DNA of 64,000 nucleotides, from NCBI GenBank assembly GCA_902825215.1, contig LR782234.1:1674001-1738000 (forward strand), in the 5' to 3' direction. Positions 10,031-18,978 of this stretch are shown here, in pieces (position 1 is the first letter of the stretch; each line of letters opens with the position of its first letter). This DNA is from Pseudomonas fluorescens (GTDB lineage: Bacteria > Pseudomonadota > Gammaproteobacteria > Pseudomonadales > Pseudomonadaceae). A model generated the notes under the pieces. That model was not told the DNA's origin. It ran no database searches and saw nothing but the letters and a program-made list of their open reading frames with translations. The position numbers were made by a program, and so were the translations under genes.

Positions 10031-10047
10031 ATGCGGGGGGGGCGCGG

Positions 10048-10410
10048 CTACTGCGGCAACTCCAGATTATCCAGCGCCCGACTCACCGCCAGCTCGCCAA
10101 GCATGATCAGCTGCGCAATACCCAGCAGCGTTCTGCGCTGCGACGCGGGGATGAGATTGGCGAAATCATTGGCGATGGTTCTGGCCGAGGCGAGGGTTTC
10201 GCAGGCGTTGGCCAGCAGTTCCTCGTTTTTGAAATCGGCGGTGACGGCGTACATCGTGCGTTTTTTGCGCGGCGGCGGCGGCGGGGAGCCGGGCGGGCAG
10301 AGGTAGTGATCGAGGGCGCGGTCGGCGGCGTCGTGGAGTTTGGTGGAGTCGAGAGATTCGTAGGGGGACGTGGGGTCGGTTTCCGGCGGGTTTGGCGTTG
10401 GTTTGATCAT
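10048..10410 (-). CDS. DUF6124 (DUF3077-like) family small protein
   Basis: This 120-residue soluble protein belongs to a small pseudomonad-specific family of unknown function. It begins MIKPTPNPPETDPTSPYES, has a proline-rich linker (PPGSPPPPPRKKR, about 40-52) and a C-terminal helical part (NACETLASARTIANDFANL to the end) with no membrane segment or catalytic motif that I recognise. No good ribosome binding site precedes the ATG: the nearest purine stretch, AGAGAC, lies inside a potentially base-paired sequence. The gene follows a long structured leader (10411-10606), which suggests post-transcriptional control. Its neighbour on the same strand upstream is the Septu pair, but over 300 bases separate them, so it is probably a separate unit. 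I do not assign a function. Confidence 0.8.
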   Translation of the reverse strand: MIKPTPNPPETDPTSPYESLDSTKLHDAADRALDHYLCPPGSPPPPPRKKRTMYAVTADFKNEELLANACETLASARTIANDFANLIPASQRRTLLGIAQLIMLGELAVSRALDNLELPQ

Positions 10411-10606
10411 GGTTGGAGTCTCTAGAGTAGTGAAGCTGCCACCGTTCGCTGCTAACGAAGGAGGTGGCGGCTGTACGCGGGTTAGCAGACCAGGACTCTA
10501 GAACCCGGCGCACCGAAGTGCCCCACGCAAAGCCGCCATAACGGAGACGGATTTTGTGCGTCTAGAGATAACCCGGGCTGCTAAACCCGATCACTGAAGA
10601 TTCAGC
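10411..10606 (-). promoter_or_regulatory. Long structured RNA leader upstream of the DUF6124 gene
   Basis: Read on the minus strand, this stretch holds several strong pairings: a hairpin with a C(UUCG)G loop (GGCACTTCGGTGC, complement of 10509-10521), a long stem CGCAMAAA.../TTTGCG around 10525-10561, a small CTGAA/TTCAG hairpin at 10593-10604, and GCCACC/GGTGGC at 10437-10479. CTGCTAAC at 10449, GTTAGCAG at 10481 and GGCTGCTAAACCC at 10576 are mutually complementary, so alternative folds are possible. TCTAGAG repeats at 10420, 10497 and 10561. This looks like a regulatory leader; no riboswitch class is recognised. The remainder to 10719 shows nothing further. Confidence 0.5.
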
Positions 10607-10719
10607 GACCGCACCACAATAGAACCCGACCCCAAAGCGCACAAGCCGGCGGATTCTGGCTTGGCTGTAGGCAATGGCGCAAGGATTTGTAGCCTGGAAG
10701 GCGTATCTCCGGGTGTTTT

Positions 10720-11367
10720 TTAAACACTCTGTGAATTCGACAGGGCGTGTCGAATGGCTGTAGAGAAGGGCAGGTGTTCAGTATTCCGGATTTCATCTTG
10801 GAGGAATGTCGCCACTTCGTCCGGTGAGAACTCTCCCGCCAGATCCACTAGATCTTGGGCTGTATTCAGGTAAGGGCGGATGGCCTCGCGCCTCATGGCC
10901 CGCAAAGCACCGTTTTTCGCGTCCAGATTGAATATTCGCAGTGTCTCTACGGCGCGTGTCCGCGACTGATCGTTCAGATTGGCAAGTGGGCTGATAGTAC
11001 CGTCACTGACAAAAACCAGAAAATCGTCTGGATCATCTTCGTCAGGTTTGAGCAGGTCACGGTGATCGTAGGGGGGGCAGTTATCTTTGAATTTCCCGCA
11101 AGCCTCATCGCGACAACATGAGTGGAAGAGATTGGTCCACTCGAAGGTGCCCCGTGGGTATTCACGTCTTTGTCGAAAATGCTCGATATGTGAGTGGTCT
11201 GGCGTGCTGATATCCGCTTCGCAGTATGCACAACGAGTATCTTGCATTGTTTGAAGGCACTGACGGATCTGCTCTTTGTCCACGTGCGTCACATCAACCC
11301 ATCTATCTGATCCATGCTTGTAGTTCGCAAGACAGGTTGGAGCCGCACCTCGAATCAGTTTTCGCAT
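10720..11367 (-). CDS. ptuB: PtuB-like HNH nuclease of a Septu anti-phage system
   Basis: This 215-residue protein is an HNH endonuclease of the PtuB/TIGR02646 type, the nuclease partner in Septu and in some retron systems. The nuclease core is visible at about residues 45-100: CAYCEADI (zinc Cys pair), then DHSHIEHFRQRREYP with the HxxH core, then WTNLFHSCCRDEACGKFKDN with a second Cys set. A helical C-terminal half follows. The ATG has the ribosome binding site GAGGA. It starts 13 bases after the ptuA stop on the same strand, so the two are translated from one message. In Septu the ATPase and the nuclease form a complex that cuts nucleic acid after phage infection. No reverse transcriptase is present, so this is Septu rather than an Ec78-type retron. 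Confidence 0.85.
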   Translation of the reverse strand: MRKLIRGAAPTCLANYKHGSDRWVDVTHVDKEQIRQCLQTMQDTRCAYCEADISTPDHSHIEHFRQRREYPRGTFEWTNLFHSCCRDEACGKFKDNCPPYDHRDLLKPDEDDPDDFLVFVSDGTISPLANLNDQSRTRAVETLRIFNLDAKNGALRAMRREAIRPYLNTAQDLVDLAGEFSPDEVATFLQDEIRNTEHLPFSTAIRHALSNSQSV

Positions 11368-11380
11368 GCTTGCGGCTTCC

Positions 11381-12772
11381 TCATTTTTGCGTCAGCTGTT
11401 TGCGCTTGAATTTTTCAAATCGAATCAATTGATCACAGTCAAGCATGTTGGGGTGTTCAGAGCCGAAGTGCAGATTTAGGAAGTTGCGCAGCGACAAACC
11501 TTGTTGCGTTTCATGCCGATCCTGCTGAATCAACGCCTTGTATTCACTCAATTTGCGCGAATGCTCATTATCCGGGGTAGGATCAATCCCCATTACGGAT
11601 GCCAGGACCTGAAAGCTGGCGACCCCCTGCGTTTGTTGTTTGACGTTTCCGATTCTGACCTGCTGCGATTTATCGTTAATGACCGGATGCAGGATTCGAA
11701 TGCATTTAGCCTCGACGGATGTAATCACCTGCGGACTATGTGTAGTCACGATGAATTGAATATTCGGAAATGCGCCAAGTAAATCAGGTACGACTGTTTG
11801 CTGCCACTCTGGGTGAAGGTGCATATCGATTTCGTCGATCAATACCACGCCTGTGCATTCACGCGGCGCGGCAATGCCCAGGTGAGGGTTCAGCTTGATG
11901 CAACGGTAGGCGATATCCGCCGCCAAGCCAACGCTGTTGCGGATACCGTCGCTGAGTTGGCTGACTTTCAGCGTCCCGTGGGCTGGATGCTCAAGCACCA
12001 AATCCGCGAACTCACTGCTGTAGGCCAGATTTCGCCATCCGGTTCGGGATTCAAGCACTGCATTGACTGCGATCTGGACAGCTTTGACCGGGTTCAAGAA
12101 CTCGTCTTTGACTTCAAAGCTGCTTCGTCCGCGCTCCAAATTACGAATCTGCTCTTCACGATAGCTGCGAAAGATCCGCGTATACCATTTGCTGAACTGT
12201 TTGTAATTGGACGCAGGATCAAGACTGTCCCGGTAACCATATGTCCTTGAGAACTCTGCGTTATCGATTGCCTCGGAAGTTGGAGTGTTATCCCTCCAGA
12301 GACGACTCGTACCGTAGTAAGCGAGTACGGGTAGTTCGATCGTTTCGGTAACATCTTTCAAAGCATTGGCAAATATGCGCCGCTGTAGGTTTCTGGCGTT
12401 GTTCTCCAGAGCTCTTGCGCCTTTGTCGCTACGGGTCTTGGTCCCTTTGCGGATGCTGATGCGACTGCGCGACCAACAACTCTCGGCATCCCGGATTTCA
12501 GCATGCGCCGTCAAACGAGCGGGAAGAGAGGGCTCCATCTGATGCGCATCGCCCGGGCGTAAAAAGACGTCGTCAGGCTGGATACCAGTCAGAGGCGCGT
12601 TCCCCAGGTCAAAACCGCGCACAAACGGCCACAACGCAACCTTGATTGCATCTAGCAAACTCGTCTTGCCTTGACCGTTACGTGCCACCAGCAATGTCAG
12701 CTGCTTATCGAGTTCGAGTGTTAGCGCCGGGAAGCAACGGTAGTTTTCCAGTTCGAGCCTGATCAGTTTCAA
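11381..12772 (-). CDS. ptuA: PtuA-like ABC-type ATPase of a Septu anti-phage system
   Basis: This 463-residue SMC/RecF-like ATPase (AAA_21/AAA_23 type) is the partner of the HNH nuclease downstream. The N-terminus MKLIRLELENYRCF leads into Walker A NGQGKTSLLDA at about residues 33-43. A variable helical middle follows, then the signature-like LSDGIRNSVGLAADI, Walker B VVLIDEIDMHLHPEWQ and the H-loop TTHSPQV. The start codon is TTG; it is supported by a strong ribosome binding site (GGAGGAA, five bases upstream) and by the family-typical first residues. GC content is visibly lower than in neighbouring core genes, which fits horizontal gain of a defence pair. Length is within the usual range for PtuA. 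Confidence 0.85.
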   Translation of the reverse strand: MKLIRLELENYRCFPALTLELDKQLTLLVARNGQGKTSLLDAIKVALWPFVRGFDLGNAPLTGIQPDDVFLRPGDAHQMEPSLPARLTAHAEIRDAESCWSRSRISIRKGTKTRSDKGARALENNARNLQRRIFANALKDVTETIELPVLAYYGTSRLWRDNTPTSEAIDNAEFSRTYGYRDSLDPASNYKQFSKWYTRIFRSYREEQIRNLERGRSSFEVKDEFLNPVKAVQIAVNAVLESRTGWRNLAYSSEFADLVLEHPAHGTLKVSQLSDGIRNSVGLAADIAYRCIKLNPHLGIAAPRECTGVVLIDEIDMHLHPEWQQTVVPDLLGAFPNIQFIVTTHSPQVITSVEAKCIRILHPVINDKSQQVRIGNVKQQTQGVASFQVLASVMGIDPTPDNEHSRKLSEYKALIQQDRHETQQGLSLRNFLNLHFGSEHPNMLDCDQLIRFEKFKRKQLTQK

Positions 12773-12896
12773 AGTCGTTCCTCCATGGGGGCCGATGTCA
12801 GGCTACGGCAGGGTCAATATTTGCGTCGGCCAACGAGGCGCAAATTCTACTGTTATTGAATTAAGGTGAATACCTGCTCACTGCCAACGGCATGTG

Positions 12897-13292
12897 TCAG
12901 ATTTTGTGCAGGGTTTTCTGCCGCAATATATAAACCGTCACTAGCACCGCACTGGTCAGCATGAACCCCCGCGCCCACGCCATCGGCACCAGATAGCACG
13001 AAAACAAGATGCTCGCCCACATCAGCCCGATCGCATAGACCTTGGCCTTGAGCGGAATGCCGTTGCCGTCGAGATAATCGCGGATCCATGGCCCGAGCCG
13101 TGGGTGCTCGACCAGCCATTGATAAAAACGCGGAGAGCTGCGCGCAAAGCAGGCTGCGGCGAGCAGGAGAAAAGGGGTGGTGGGCAGGACCGGCAGAAAA
13201 ATGCCGATCACCCCCAATGTCACGCTGAGCCAGCCGACGGCCAGCAGAATGTAGCGCAACATCAGGGAGCGATTGCCTATGGGGTTGTCCAT
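12897..13292 (-). CDS. YbaN-family (DUF454) inner-membrane protein
   Basis: This 131-residue protein has the DUF454/YbaN layout: a hydrophobic N-terminal hairpin (RYILLAVGWLSVTLGVIGIFLPVLPTTPFLLLAA), the conserved FARSSPRFYQWLVEHPRLGPWI segment, then two further membrane segments. Its function is unknown; it is an inner-membrane protein found widely in Proteobacteria. It starts 10 bases after the UPF0149 gene stop on the same strand, so the two are probably co-transcribed. The 124 bases between it and ptuA hold nothing recognisable, and mark the border between the core genes and the defence pair. Confidence 0.85.
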   Translation of the reverse strand: MDNPIGNRSLMLRYILLAVGWLSVTLGVIGIFLPVLPTTPFLLLAAACFARSSPRFYQWLVEHPRLGPWIRDYLDGNGIPLKAKVYAIGLMWASILFSCYLVPMAWARGFMLTSAVLVTVYILRQKTLHKI

Positions 13293-13302
13293 AGGCCGGG
13301 TC

Positions 13303-13890
13303 TTAGTGGTGACGTGGCTTGAGGATCGCCGGTTTTTCGTCAGGCGCCTGGCACAGCAGGTACAGCGCGGTCAGGGCTTCCGGAATCTGCACGATCATGT
13401 CGTCCATCAGATTGGCGTCCTTGGCGATGTCTTCGAACTCGGGCTGTTCGTCGAACAGGCCGGAACCGACCATGATCGGCAAGAGCATTTCGCTGACTTC
13501 TTCCTCGGCGGTTTCGAACCAGGCGGCTTCACGCAGGAACACGCCTTCCATGAAACCGATGCACCAGCCGCGCAGTTCGGAATCGTCCGGCTCTTCGCCC
13601 AGATCCAGTTCGCAAGGCAATTCGAATTCTTCATCCGAGGCCAGTTGGCGAGCAATGTGCGCCTTGAGGCCGATCAGCGTGGCTTCGATTTCGGCTCGCT
13701 GGGCTTCGTCGCTGTAATGCGGCTCTTCGGCGAACAGGGCGTCGATCCATTCACGCTCCGGGACGTCTTCAGAGCAGATCGACAGCGCGGTCAGGTAACC
13801 GTGGGCGGCCACATAATCCAGCGCCTCGTCGTGCAGCTCGTCGGCGTCGAGGAAGACTTGCAGGCGGGTCAGTTGCTCAGCGAAGGACAT
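13303..13890 (-). CDS. UPF0149 (YecA/YgfB) family protein
   Basis: This 195-residue acidic protein belongs to the UPF0149 family, with the conserved GWCIGFMEG segment (about residues 107-115) and the C-terminal ALTALYLL region. The frame is open further upstream to 14199, but that part translates a REP element; the ATG at 13890 gives the family-typical start MSFAEQLTRLQVFLDAD. It lacks the C-terminal zinc-binding SEC-C motif of YecA. The biochemical role is unknown. It overlaps in transcription unit with the YbaN gene 10 bases downstream. Confidence 0.85.
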   Translation of the reverse strand: MSFAEQLTRLQVFLDADELHDEALDYVAAHGYLTALSICSEDVPEREWIDALFAEEPHYSDEAQRAEIEATLIGLKAHIARQLASDEEFELPCELDLGEEPDDSELRGWCIGFMEGVFLREAAWFETAEEEVSEMLLPIMVGSGLFDEQPEFEDIAKDANLMDDMIVQIPEALTALYLLCQAPDEKPAILKPRHH

Positions 13891-13998
13891 TACGGGGCTA
13901 CCTTGGGGAATAAACAATGCGGGAATTCTAGGCCTTCTTGCGCGCTCAAGCCAGCCGCGTGGCAGATTTGCCGCAATTGCTGGACGGTATACAAGCCC

Positions 13999-14089
13999 AT
14001 GTGGGAGCGAGCCTGCTCGCGAAGGCGCCGGTCCAGTCAGTGCAATCGAACCTGACACACCGCCTTCGCGAGCAGGCTCGCTCCCCCAG
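13999..14089. repeat. REP doublet (GTGGGAGCGAGCCTGCTCGCGAA type)
   Basis: Two inverted copies of the REP core, ATGTGGGAGCGAGCCTGCTC and its complement, face each other across about 45 bases. Other doublets of the same family lie at 18890, 30100, 44334 and 47164. Confidence 0.9.
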
Positions 14090-14287
14090 GGTTTTGTGTG
14101 TGGCAGGTTTATCAGTGTCTTATCAGCGGCACCCTGTGCACGAGAGGCCTCGGGTATACTGCCGCGTTTTGCGCTCCCTGCCCGCGTTGCGCTGGTCATG
14201 CAACGGCTTCTTACGTTTTGTTTAAGCGGTCGCGGCTGTTCTGAACCAGCCTGAGCAGGGATGTACCGGTAGATTTTTGGAGTTTTT

Positions 14288-16417
14288 ATGCTCGAACAGG
14301 CTCAACGCGTTCTCAAGGACATCTTCGGCTACGACAGTTTCCGTGGCCGTCAGGGTGCAATCATTGAGCGTGTGGCCAGCGGCGGTGATGCGCTGGTGCT
14401 GATGCCTACCGGTGGCGGCAAATCCCTGTGTTTCCAGGTGCCGGCGCTGTTGCGCGATGGCCTGGCGGTGGTGGTGTCGCCGCTGATCGCGCTGATGGAC
14501 GATCAGGTCGCCACCCTCGAAGAACTCGGCGTGGCAGCCGCTGCGTTGAACTCAACCCTGAGCGCCGAACAGCAGCGTGACCTCGCCGCGCGGATCAAGC
14601 GCGGCGAAGTGAAGATGCTTTATCTGGCGCCCGAGCGTCTGGTCCAGCCGCGCATGCTGGCGTTCCTGCAAAGCCTGGAAATAGCCCTGTTCGCCATCGA
14701 CGAAGCGCATTGCGTGTCGCAGTGGGGCCACGATTTCCGCCGCGAATACCTGCAACTCGGTCAGTTGGCCGAGCTGTTCCCCAACGTTCCGCGCATCGCC
14801 CTCACCGCAACCGCCGACAAGCGTACCCGCGAAGAAATAGTCGATCGTCTGCACCTGCAGAACGCTGAGCGCTTCCTGTCGAGTTTCGACCGCCCGAACA
14901 TTTTTTATCGCATCGTGCCCAAGGAGCAGCCGCGCAAGCAGTTGCTGGCGTTCCTTGCCGAGCGACGCAGCGATGCCGGCATCGTCTATTGCCTGTCGCG
15001 TAAAAAGGTCGAAGAAGTTGCCGCGTTCCTCAGTGAACAAGGTTTCCCGGCGCTGCCGTATCACGCCGGTCTGCCCAATGATCTGCGCGCCTATCACCAG
15101 AAGCGCTTCCTCAACGAGGAAGGCCTGATCATGGTCGCCACGGTGGCGTTCGGCATGGGCATCGACAAGCCCAACGTGCGTTTCGTTGCGCACCTCGACC
15201 TGCCGAAATCCCTTGAGGCGTATTACCAGGAAACCGGTCGCGGCGGCCGGGACGGTTTGCCGGCGGATGCGTGGATGGCCTACGGTCTGCAAGACGTGGT
15301 GATGCTCAAGCAGTTGCTGCAGAACTCCGAAGGCGACGAGCGCCACAAGCGTCTGGAGCAGCACAAGCTCGACGCCATGCTCTCGCTGTGCGAAGAAACC
15401 CGCTGCCGGCGTCAGACCCTGCTGGCCTATTTCGATGAAGACATGCCCGAGCCCTGCGGCCATTGCGACAACTGCGTCGATGGCGTGCAGACCTGGGATG
15501 CCACCGAGCCGGCGCGTCAGGCGTTGTCGGCAATTTTTCGCACCGGCCAGCGTTATGGCGTCGGGCATCTGGTCGATGTCCTGCTGGGCAAGGACAACGA
15601 GAAAGTCCGCAGCTTCGGGCATCAGCATCTGTCGGTGTACGGCGTCGGCAAGGCCCTGAGCGAGAGCGAGTGGCGCTCGCTGTACCGCCAGTTGGTCGCG
15701 CGCGGTCTGGCTGATGTCGATCACGAAGGTTATGGCGGTCTGCGCCTGAACGACAGTTGCCGCCCGTTGCTCAAGGGTGAAGTGACCCTGGAGCTGCGTC
15801 GCGATCTCAAACCGCAAGTCACCGCCAAAACCGCCAGCAAAAGCCCGGCCAGCCAACTGGTGCGTGGCGAAGAGCGCGAACAGTGGGAAGCCCTGCGCGC
15901 GCTGCGGCGCAAACTCGCCGAAGAACATGGCGTGCCGCCGTACGTCATCTTCCCCGATTCGACTTTGCTGGAAATGCTCCGCAGCCAGCCGACCTCGCTG
16001 GCGGAAATGGCCCGGGTCAGCGGCGTCGGCGCGCGCAAGCTGGAACGCTACGGCGACGCCTTCCTCGAAGTGCTCGGCGGCGCGGCCGAGGCGCCGAAAC
16101 CGGTCGCCGACGTGCGCCACGAACTGATCACCCTGGCCCGCGCCGGCATGACGCCGCTGCAGATTGCCGGGCAGCTGCGGTGCTCGGAGAAGAACGTCTA
16201 CACGATGCTGGCTGAAGCGATCGGCAAGCAGCAGCTGTCGCTGGAGCAGGCGCTGGATTTGCCGGAAGAGCTGATGGGCGAGGTGCAGGACGCGTTTCTT
16301 GACGGGGAGGGCGAGTTGCCGTCGGTCGCTGAAGTGGCTGAGTTGTTTGCCGGACGGGTGCCGGAAGGTGTGCTGTATTGCGTGCGTGCGGCGTTGCAGT
16401 CTGAATTCGAGATGTAA
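14288..16417 (+). CDS. recQ: ATP-dependent DNA helicase RecQ
   Basis: This 709-residue 3'-5' superfamily 2 helicase acts in recombinational repair and the RecF pathway. Walker A is [13 protein letters not shown] (about 42), the DEAH box is [15 protein letters not shown] (about 139), and motif VI is [10 protein letters not shown]. The RQC zinc cysteines follow (CEETRCRRQ...CGHCDNC), then an HRDC domain ([14 protein letters not shown] to about 600). The last 100 residues add an HTH_40-type helical region absent from E. coli RecQ (about 610 residues), which is usual for pseudomonads. The start follows the ribosome binding site TTGGAG. A promoter -10 like TATACT lies at about 14154. Confidence 0.95.
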   Translation: MLEQAQRVLKDIFGYDSFRGRQGAIIERVASGGDALVLMPTGGGKSLCFQVPALLRDGLAVVVSPLIALMDDQVATLEELGVAAAALNSTLSAEQQRDLAARIKRGEVKMLYLAPERLVQPRMLAFLQSLEIALFAIDEAHCVSQWGHDFRREYLQLGQLAELFPNVPRIALTATADKRTREEIVDRLHLQNAERFLSSFDRPNIFYRIVPKEQPRKQLLAFLAERRSDAGIVYCLSRKKVEEVAAFLSEQGFPALPYHAGLPNDLRAYHQKRFLNEEGLIMVATVAFGMGIDKPNVRFVAHLDLPKSLEAYYQETGRGGRDGLPADAWMAYGLQDVVMLKQLLQNSEGDERHKRLEQHKLDAMLSLCEETRCRRQTLLAYFDEDMPEPCGHCDNCVDGVQTWDATEPARQALSAIFRTGQRYGVGHLVDVLLGKDNEKVRSFGHQHLSVYGVGKALSESEWRSLYRQLVARGLADVDHEGYGGLRLNDSCRPLLKGEVTLELRRDLKPQVTAKTASKSPASQLVRGEEREQWEALRALRRKLAEEHGVPPYVIFPDSTLLEMLRSQPTSLAEMARVSGVGARKLERYGDAFLEVLGGAAEAPKPVADVRHELITLARAGMTPLQIAGQLRCSEKNVYTMLAEAIGKQQLSLEQALDLPEELMGEVQDAFLDGEGELPSVAEVAELFAGRVPEGVLYCVRAALQSEFEM

Positions 16418-16561
16418 TCGGGCCGTTCCGATGAGGGTGATTTTGATCTTCAAGCAGTTGTAACGATTCAGTACAGACCGCCACTTGCCTATAACTGCCG
16501 CTCATGCTTAGCTGACTAATAATTAGATTTTCCGCATTTTCAGTCTATCCGTGAGTGTTTT

Positions 16562-16996
16562 ATGCCGTTAACCGATCAACACCGCTTTGGCATGCAACTG
16601 GCCCAGATGTCCCGTGGCTGGCGTGCCGAACTTGACCGTCGACTGGCCGGGCTGGGGCTGTCCCAGGCGCGCTGGCTGGTGCTGCTGCACCTGGCACGGT
16701 TCGAAGATGCGCCGACCCAGCGTGAGCTGGCGCAAAGCGTCGGCGTCGAAGGGCCGACCCTGGCCCGCTTGCTCGATAGTCTGGAAACCCAGGGGCTGGT
16801 GCAACGGCAATCGGTAATGGAAGACCGCCGGGCGAAAAAAATCGTCTTGTGCGCGCCGGCCCTGCCGTTGATCGAACAAATCGAAACCATTGCCACGCAA
16901 CTGCGTCTCGAGCTGTTCGATGGCGTCGACGAGGCGGATCTGAAGGTGTGCATGCGTGTTCATGGGCACATTCTGGGCAACCTGGAAAAATCCTGA
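16562..16996 (+). CDS. MarR-family transcriptional regulator
   Basis: This 144-residue protein is a winged-helix MarR/SlyA-type repressor. The recognition region is AQSVGVEGPTLARLLDSLETQGLVQRQ (split across about residues 60-85) and the wing is RRAKKIVLCAPA. These proteins bind DNA as dimers and usually respond to phenolic or oxidising ligands. The gene stands alone, between recQ and the FimV-like gene on the same strand; no efflux partner is adjacent, so the target is unknown. The ribosome binding site is weak (GTGAGTG). Confidence 0.88.
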   Translation: MPLTDQHRFGMQLAQMSRGWRAELDRRLAGLGLSQARWLVLLHLARFEDAPTQRELAQSVGVEGPTLARLLDSLETQGLVQRQSVMEDRRAKKIVLCAPALPLIEQIETIATQLRLELFDGVDEADLKVCMRVHGHILGNLEKS

Positions 16997-17123
16997 GGCA
17001 CATCCACGTGCCGATTCTTGGAGAGATGGCGCAGAGCCGACTATAAGAACTACTGGGCAATATCGTGTTCGTACCGGATGTGCGAACGCATAGAAGTCGG
17101 TTTTGCTTATTTAAGGGATGCTC

Positions 17124-18857
17124 ATGCTCGCAAGTCGGCACGTGGTACTGCGCAGTGGCGCCAAATGGCTGCTGGTCGCTGGCGTATTCAGTTATTCGGC
17201 CTGGTCGATGGCCTTGGGGCTGGGTGACATCACCGTTCATTCAGCGCTCAATCAGCCGCTCAAGGCCGACATTACCCTGGTGGACGTCGGCGGGCTGACG
17301 CAAAACGATCTGGCGGTGAGCCTGGCCACCGGGGACGAGTTCGCTCAGGCCGGGGTCGAGCGAGTGTTCTTTCTTAATGACCTCAAGTTCATTCCGATCC
17401 TGCGTGGTCAGCGCCAGATGATCCGGGTGACCTCGAGCAAACCGGTCAACGAACCCTTTCTGAATTTCCTCGTGCAGCTCAATCAGCCCAATGGGCGTTT
17501 GCTGCGTGAATACACGGTGCTGATCGATCCACCGGGTTCACCGGGGATCGTGCCGGCCACCGATGAGCCTGATCCCCGCGCACAATCCTCGGGCTTTCCC
17601 ACCGTTGAGCCCGTCACCGCGGTGCAGGCCGCTCAAGGCAAGCGCGAAACAGCACCTGCGGCAAAGCCTGCACCGGTCGATGACAGCAAAGAGCAATTGG
17701 CTGCCAGCGAGTTGCTGAATCAGCAATTGCAGAAAACCGTCGACGAATTGAATGCGAAGCTGCAAGCGCAGGATGTGCAGATCGCCGACGGCAAGAAGCA
17801 GCTCGCTGAATTGCAGACCCGTTTGGCCGAGCTGCAAAAAGCCCCGCCACCCACCGTTGTCACACCCGCGCCGGCGCCAGTGGTCACGCCGGTCGAGCCC
17901 GCCGAAGATGGCTTGAATTGGCCTTTGCTCGCGGCATTGATGCTTCTGCTGGGCGCCTTGGCAGCATTGTTCGTGCGCAAGCATCGTCAACGGAACCAGC
18001 AGCCTCTGGCGCAGGTGGCGCCGCTTGCCGAGCCGCCAGGCGACGCAATGGACGCTGCCGAGTCTGCCACGCCTCAAGTCAGTGCCGATCACCGCGAAGA
18101 GCCGACAGCCGGGGATGTTCTGGAGGCGGTGGGGATCTATCTCGCCTATGGCCGACTCAACGAGGCGGCAGGATTGCTGCGTGATGCCTTGCACAAAGAG
18201 CCCGAACGCCTTGATCTGGGCCTGCAATTGCTCGAAGTGCTCGGGCGTCAGGGCGACAGCGAGGCGTATGAGCAGCAGGAAAATCACCTGCGCGAACTCG
18301 GCGTCGACGAACAGCCGTTACGGGAAACACGCGCCCGCCATCCGAAACTGGCCGGCAGCGCGGCGCTGGCGTCTGCAGTGCCGATTGTCGCGGCCGCGCC
18401 TGCGGTAGTTGCTCAACCACCGGCCGAGGACGACTTCGAACTGAAGCTGGGCGAATTGTCGATGGAGTCCAGTTGGGACCTCGAAGACACCCGTCAAGCC
18501 CCTTCAGCCGAAAACACCGACCTCGGCGCAGGGCTGGAAGTACTGCCTCAGGATTTCGAGCTGCCCGAACCGACGACCGGGGAAGAAGCGGAGCTTGAGT
18601 GGATTCCCGAACCGGATGCACAGCCGCTGGACGATGACTTTCTCAATGAGTTTGCTGATCCCAAGCCTTCGATAGTGCTTGAGCCGTTGGACCTGCAGGC
18701 GCCTGAACCTGGCGGCTCGCAGAAGCTTGAACAGGCGCAAACCTGCATCGACGACGGCGACATCGACAGTGCAATCGCACTGCTCAATGAATTGCTCAAA
18801 GAGGGCGATGAACCGTTGAAGCAAACGGCGCGCACGTTGTTGGCGGGAATTCGCTGA
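17124..18857 (+). CDS. FimV-like polar hub protein (short form)
   Basis: This 577-residue protein resembles the Pseudomonas FimV family, which organises cell poles and influences type IV pilus assembly and twitching. A signal peptide precedes the FimV N-terminal domain (LGLGDITVHSALNQPLKADI to about 150). Then come a coiled coil (about 180-240), a proline-rich spacer, one membrane segment (WPLLAALMLLLGALAALFV, about 270), acidic low-complexity sequence, and the FimV C-terminal TPR-like motif (LEQAQTCIDDGDIDSAIALL). It is shorter than typical FimV (about 900 residues) and shows no clear LysM domain. ATG codons lie at 17118 and 17124; the second has AAGGG at the better six-base spacing. Confidence 0.8.
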   Translation: MLASRHVVLRSGAKWLLVAGVFSYSAWSMALGLGDITVHSALNQPLKADITLVDVGGLTQNDLAVSLATGDEFAQAGVERVFFLNDLKFIPILRGQRQMIRVTSSKPVNEPFLNFLVQLNQPNGRLLREYTVLIDPPGSPGIVPATDEPDPRAQSSGFPTVEPVTAVQAAQGKRETAPAAKPAPVDDSKEQLAASELLNQQLQKTVDELNAKLQAQDVQIADGKKQLAELQTRLAELQKAPPPTVVTPAPAPVVTPVEPAEDGLNWPLLAALMLLLGALAALFVRKHRQRNQQPLAQVAPLAEPPGDAMDAAESATPQVSADHREEPTAGDVLEAVGIYLAYGRLNEAAGLLRDALHKEPERLDLGLQLLEVLGRQGDSEAYEQQENHLRELGVDEQPLRETRARHPKLAGSAALASAVPIVAAAPAVVAQPPAEDDFELKLGELSMESSWDLEDTRQAPSAENTDLGAGLEVLPQDFELPEPTTGEEAELEWIPEPDAQPLDDDFLNEFADPKPSIVLEPLDLQAPEPGGSQKLEQAQTCIDDGDIDSAIALLNELLKEGDEPLKQTARTLLAGIR

Positions 18858-18889
18858 TTTCGGCAGTTTTGTAGCGCATCCGATAACGC

Positions 18890-18956
18890 TTTCGCGAGCA
18901 GGCTCGCTCCCACAGGGAAACGCATTTCAATGTGGGAGCGAGCCTGCTCGCGAAGA
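18890..18956. repeat. REP doublet in tail-to-tail orientation
   Basis: Inverted cores TTCGCGAGCAGGCTCGCTCC and its complement, separated by about 20 bases. Here the cores point away from each other relative to the doublet at 13999. It lies between the convergent ends of the FimV-like and patatin genes and may serve as a shared transcript end. Confidence 0.88.
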
Positions 18957-18978
18957 CTGACTGCCGGGCAACACCGGC

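Noticed and set aside
10720..12772. Retron of the Ec78 type (same ATPase and HNH families)
   Set aside because: No reverse transcriptase gene or msr/msd-like sequence lies next to the pair.
13303..14199. 298-residue version of the UPF0149 protein
   Set aside because: The extra N-terminus is a translation of the REP doublet at 13999; the family start is at 13890.
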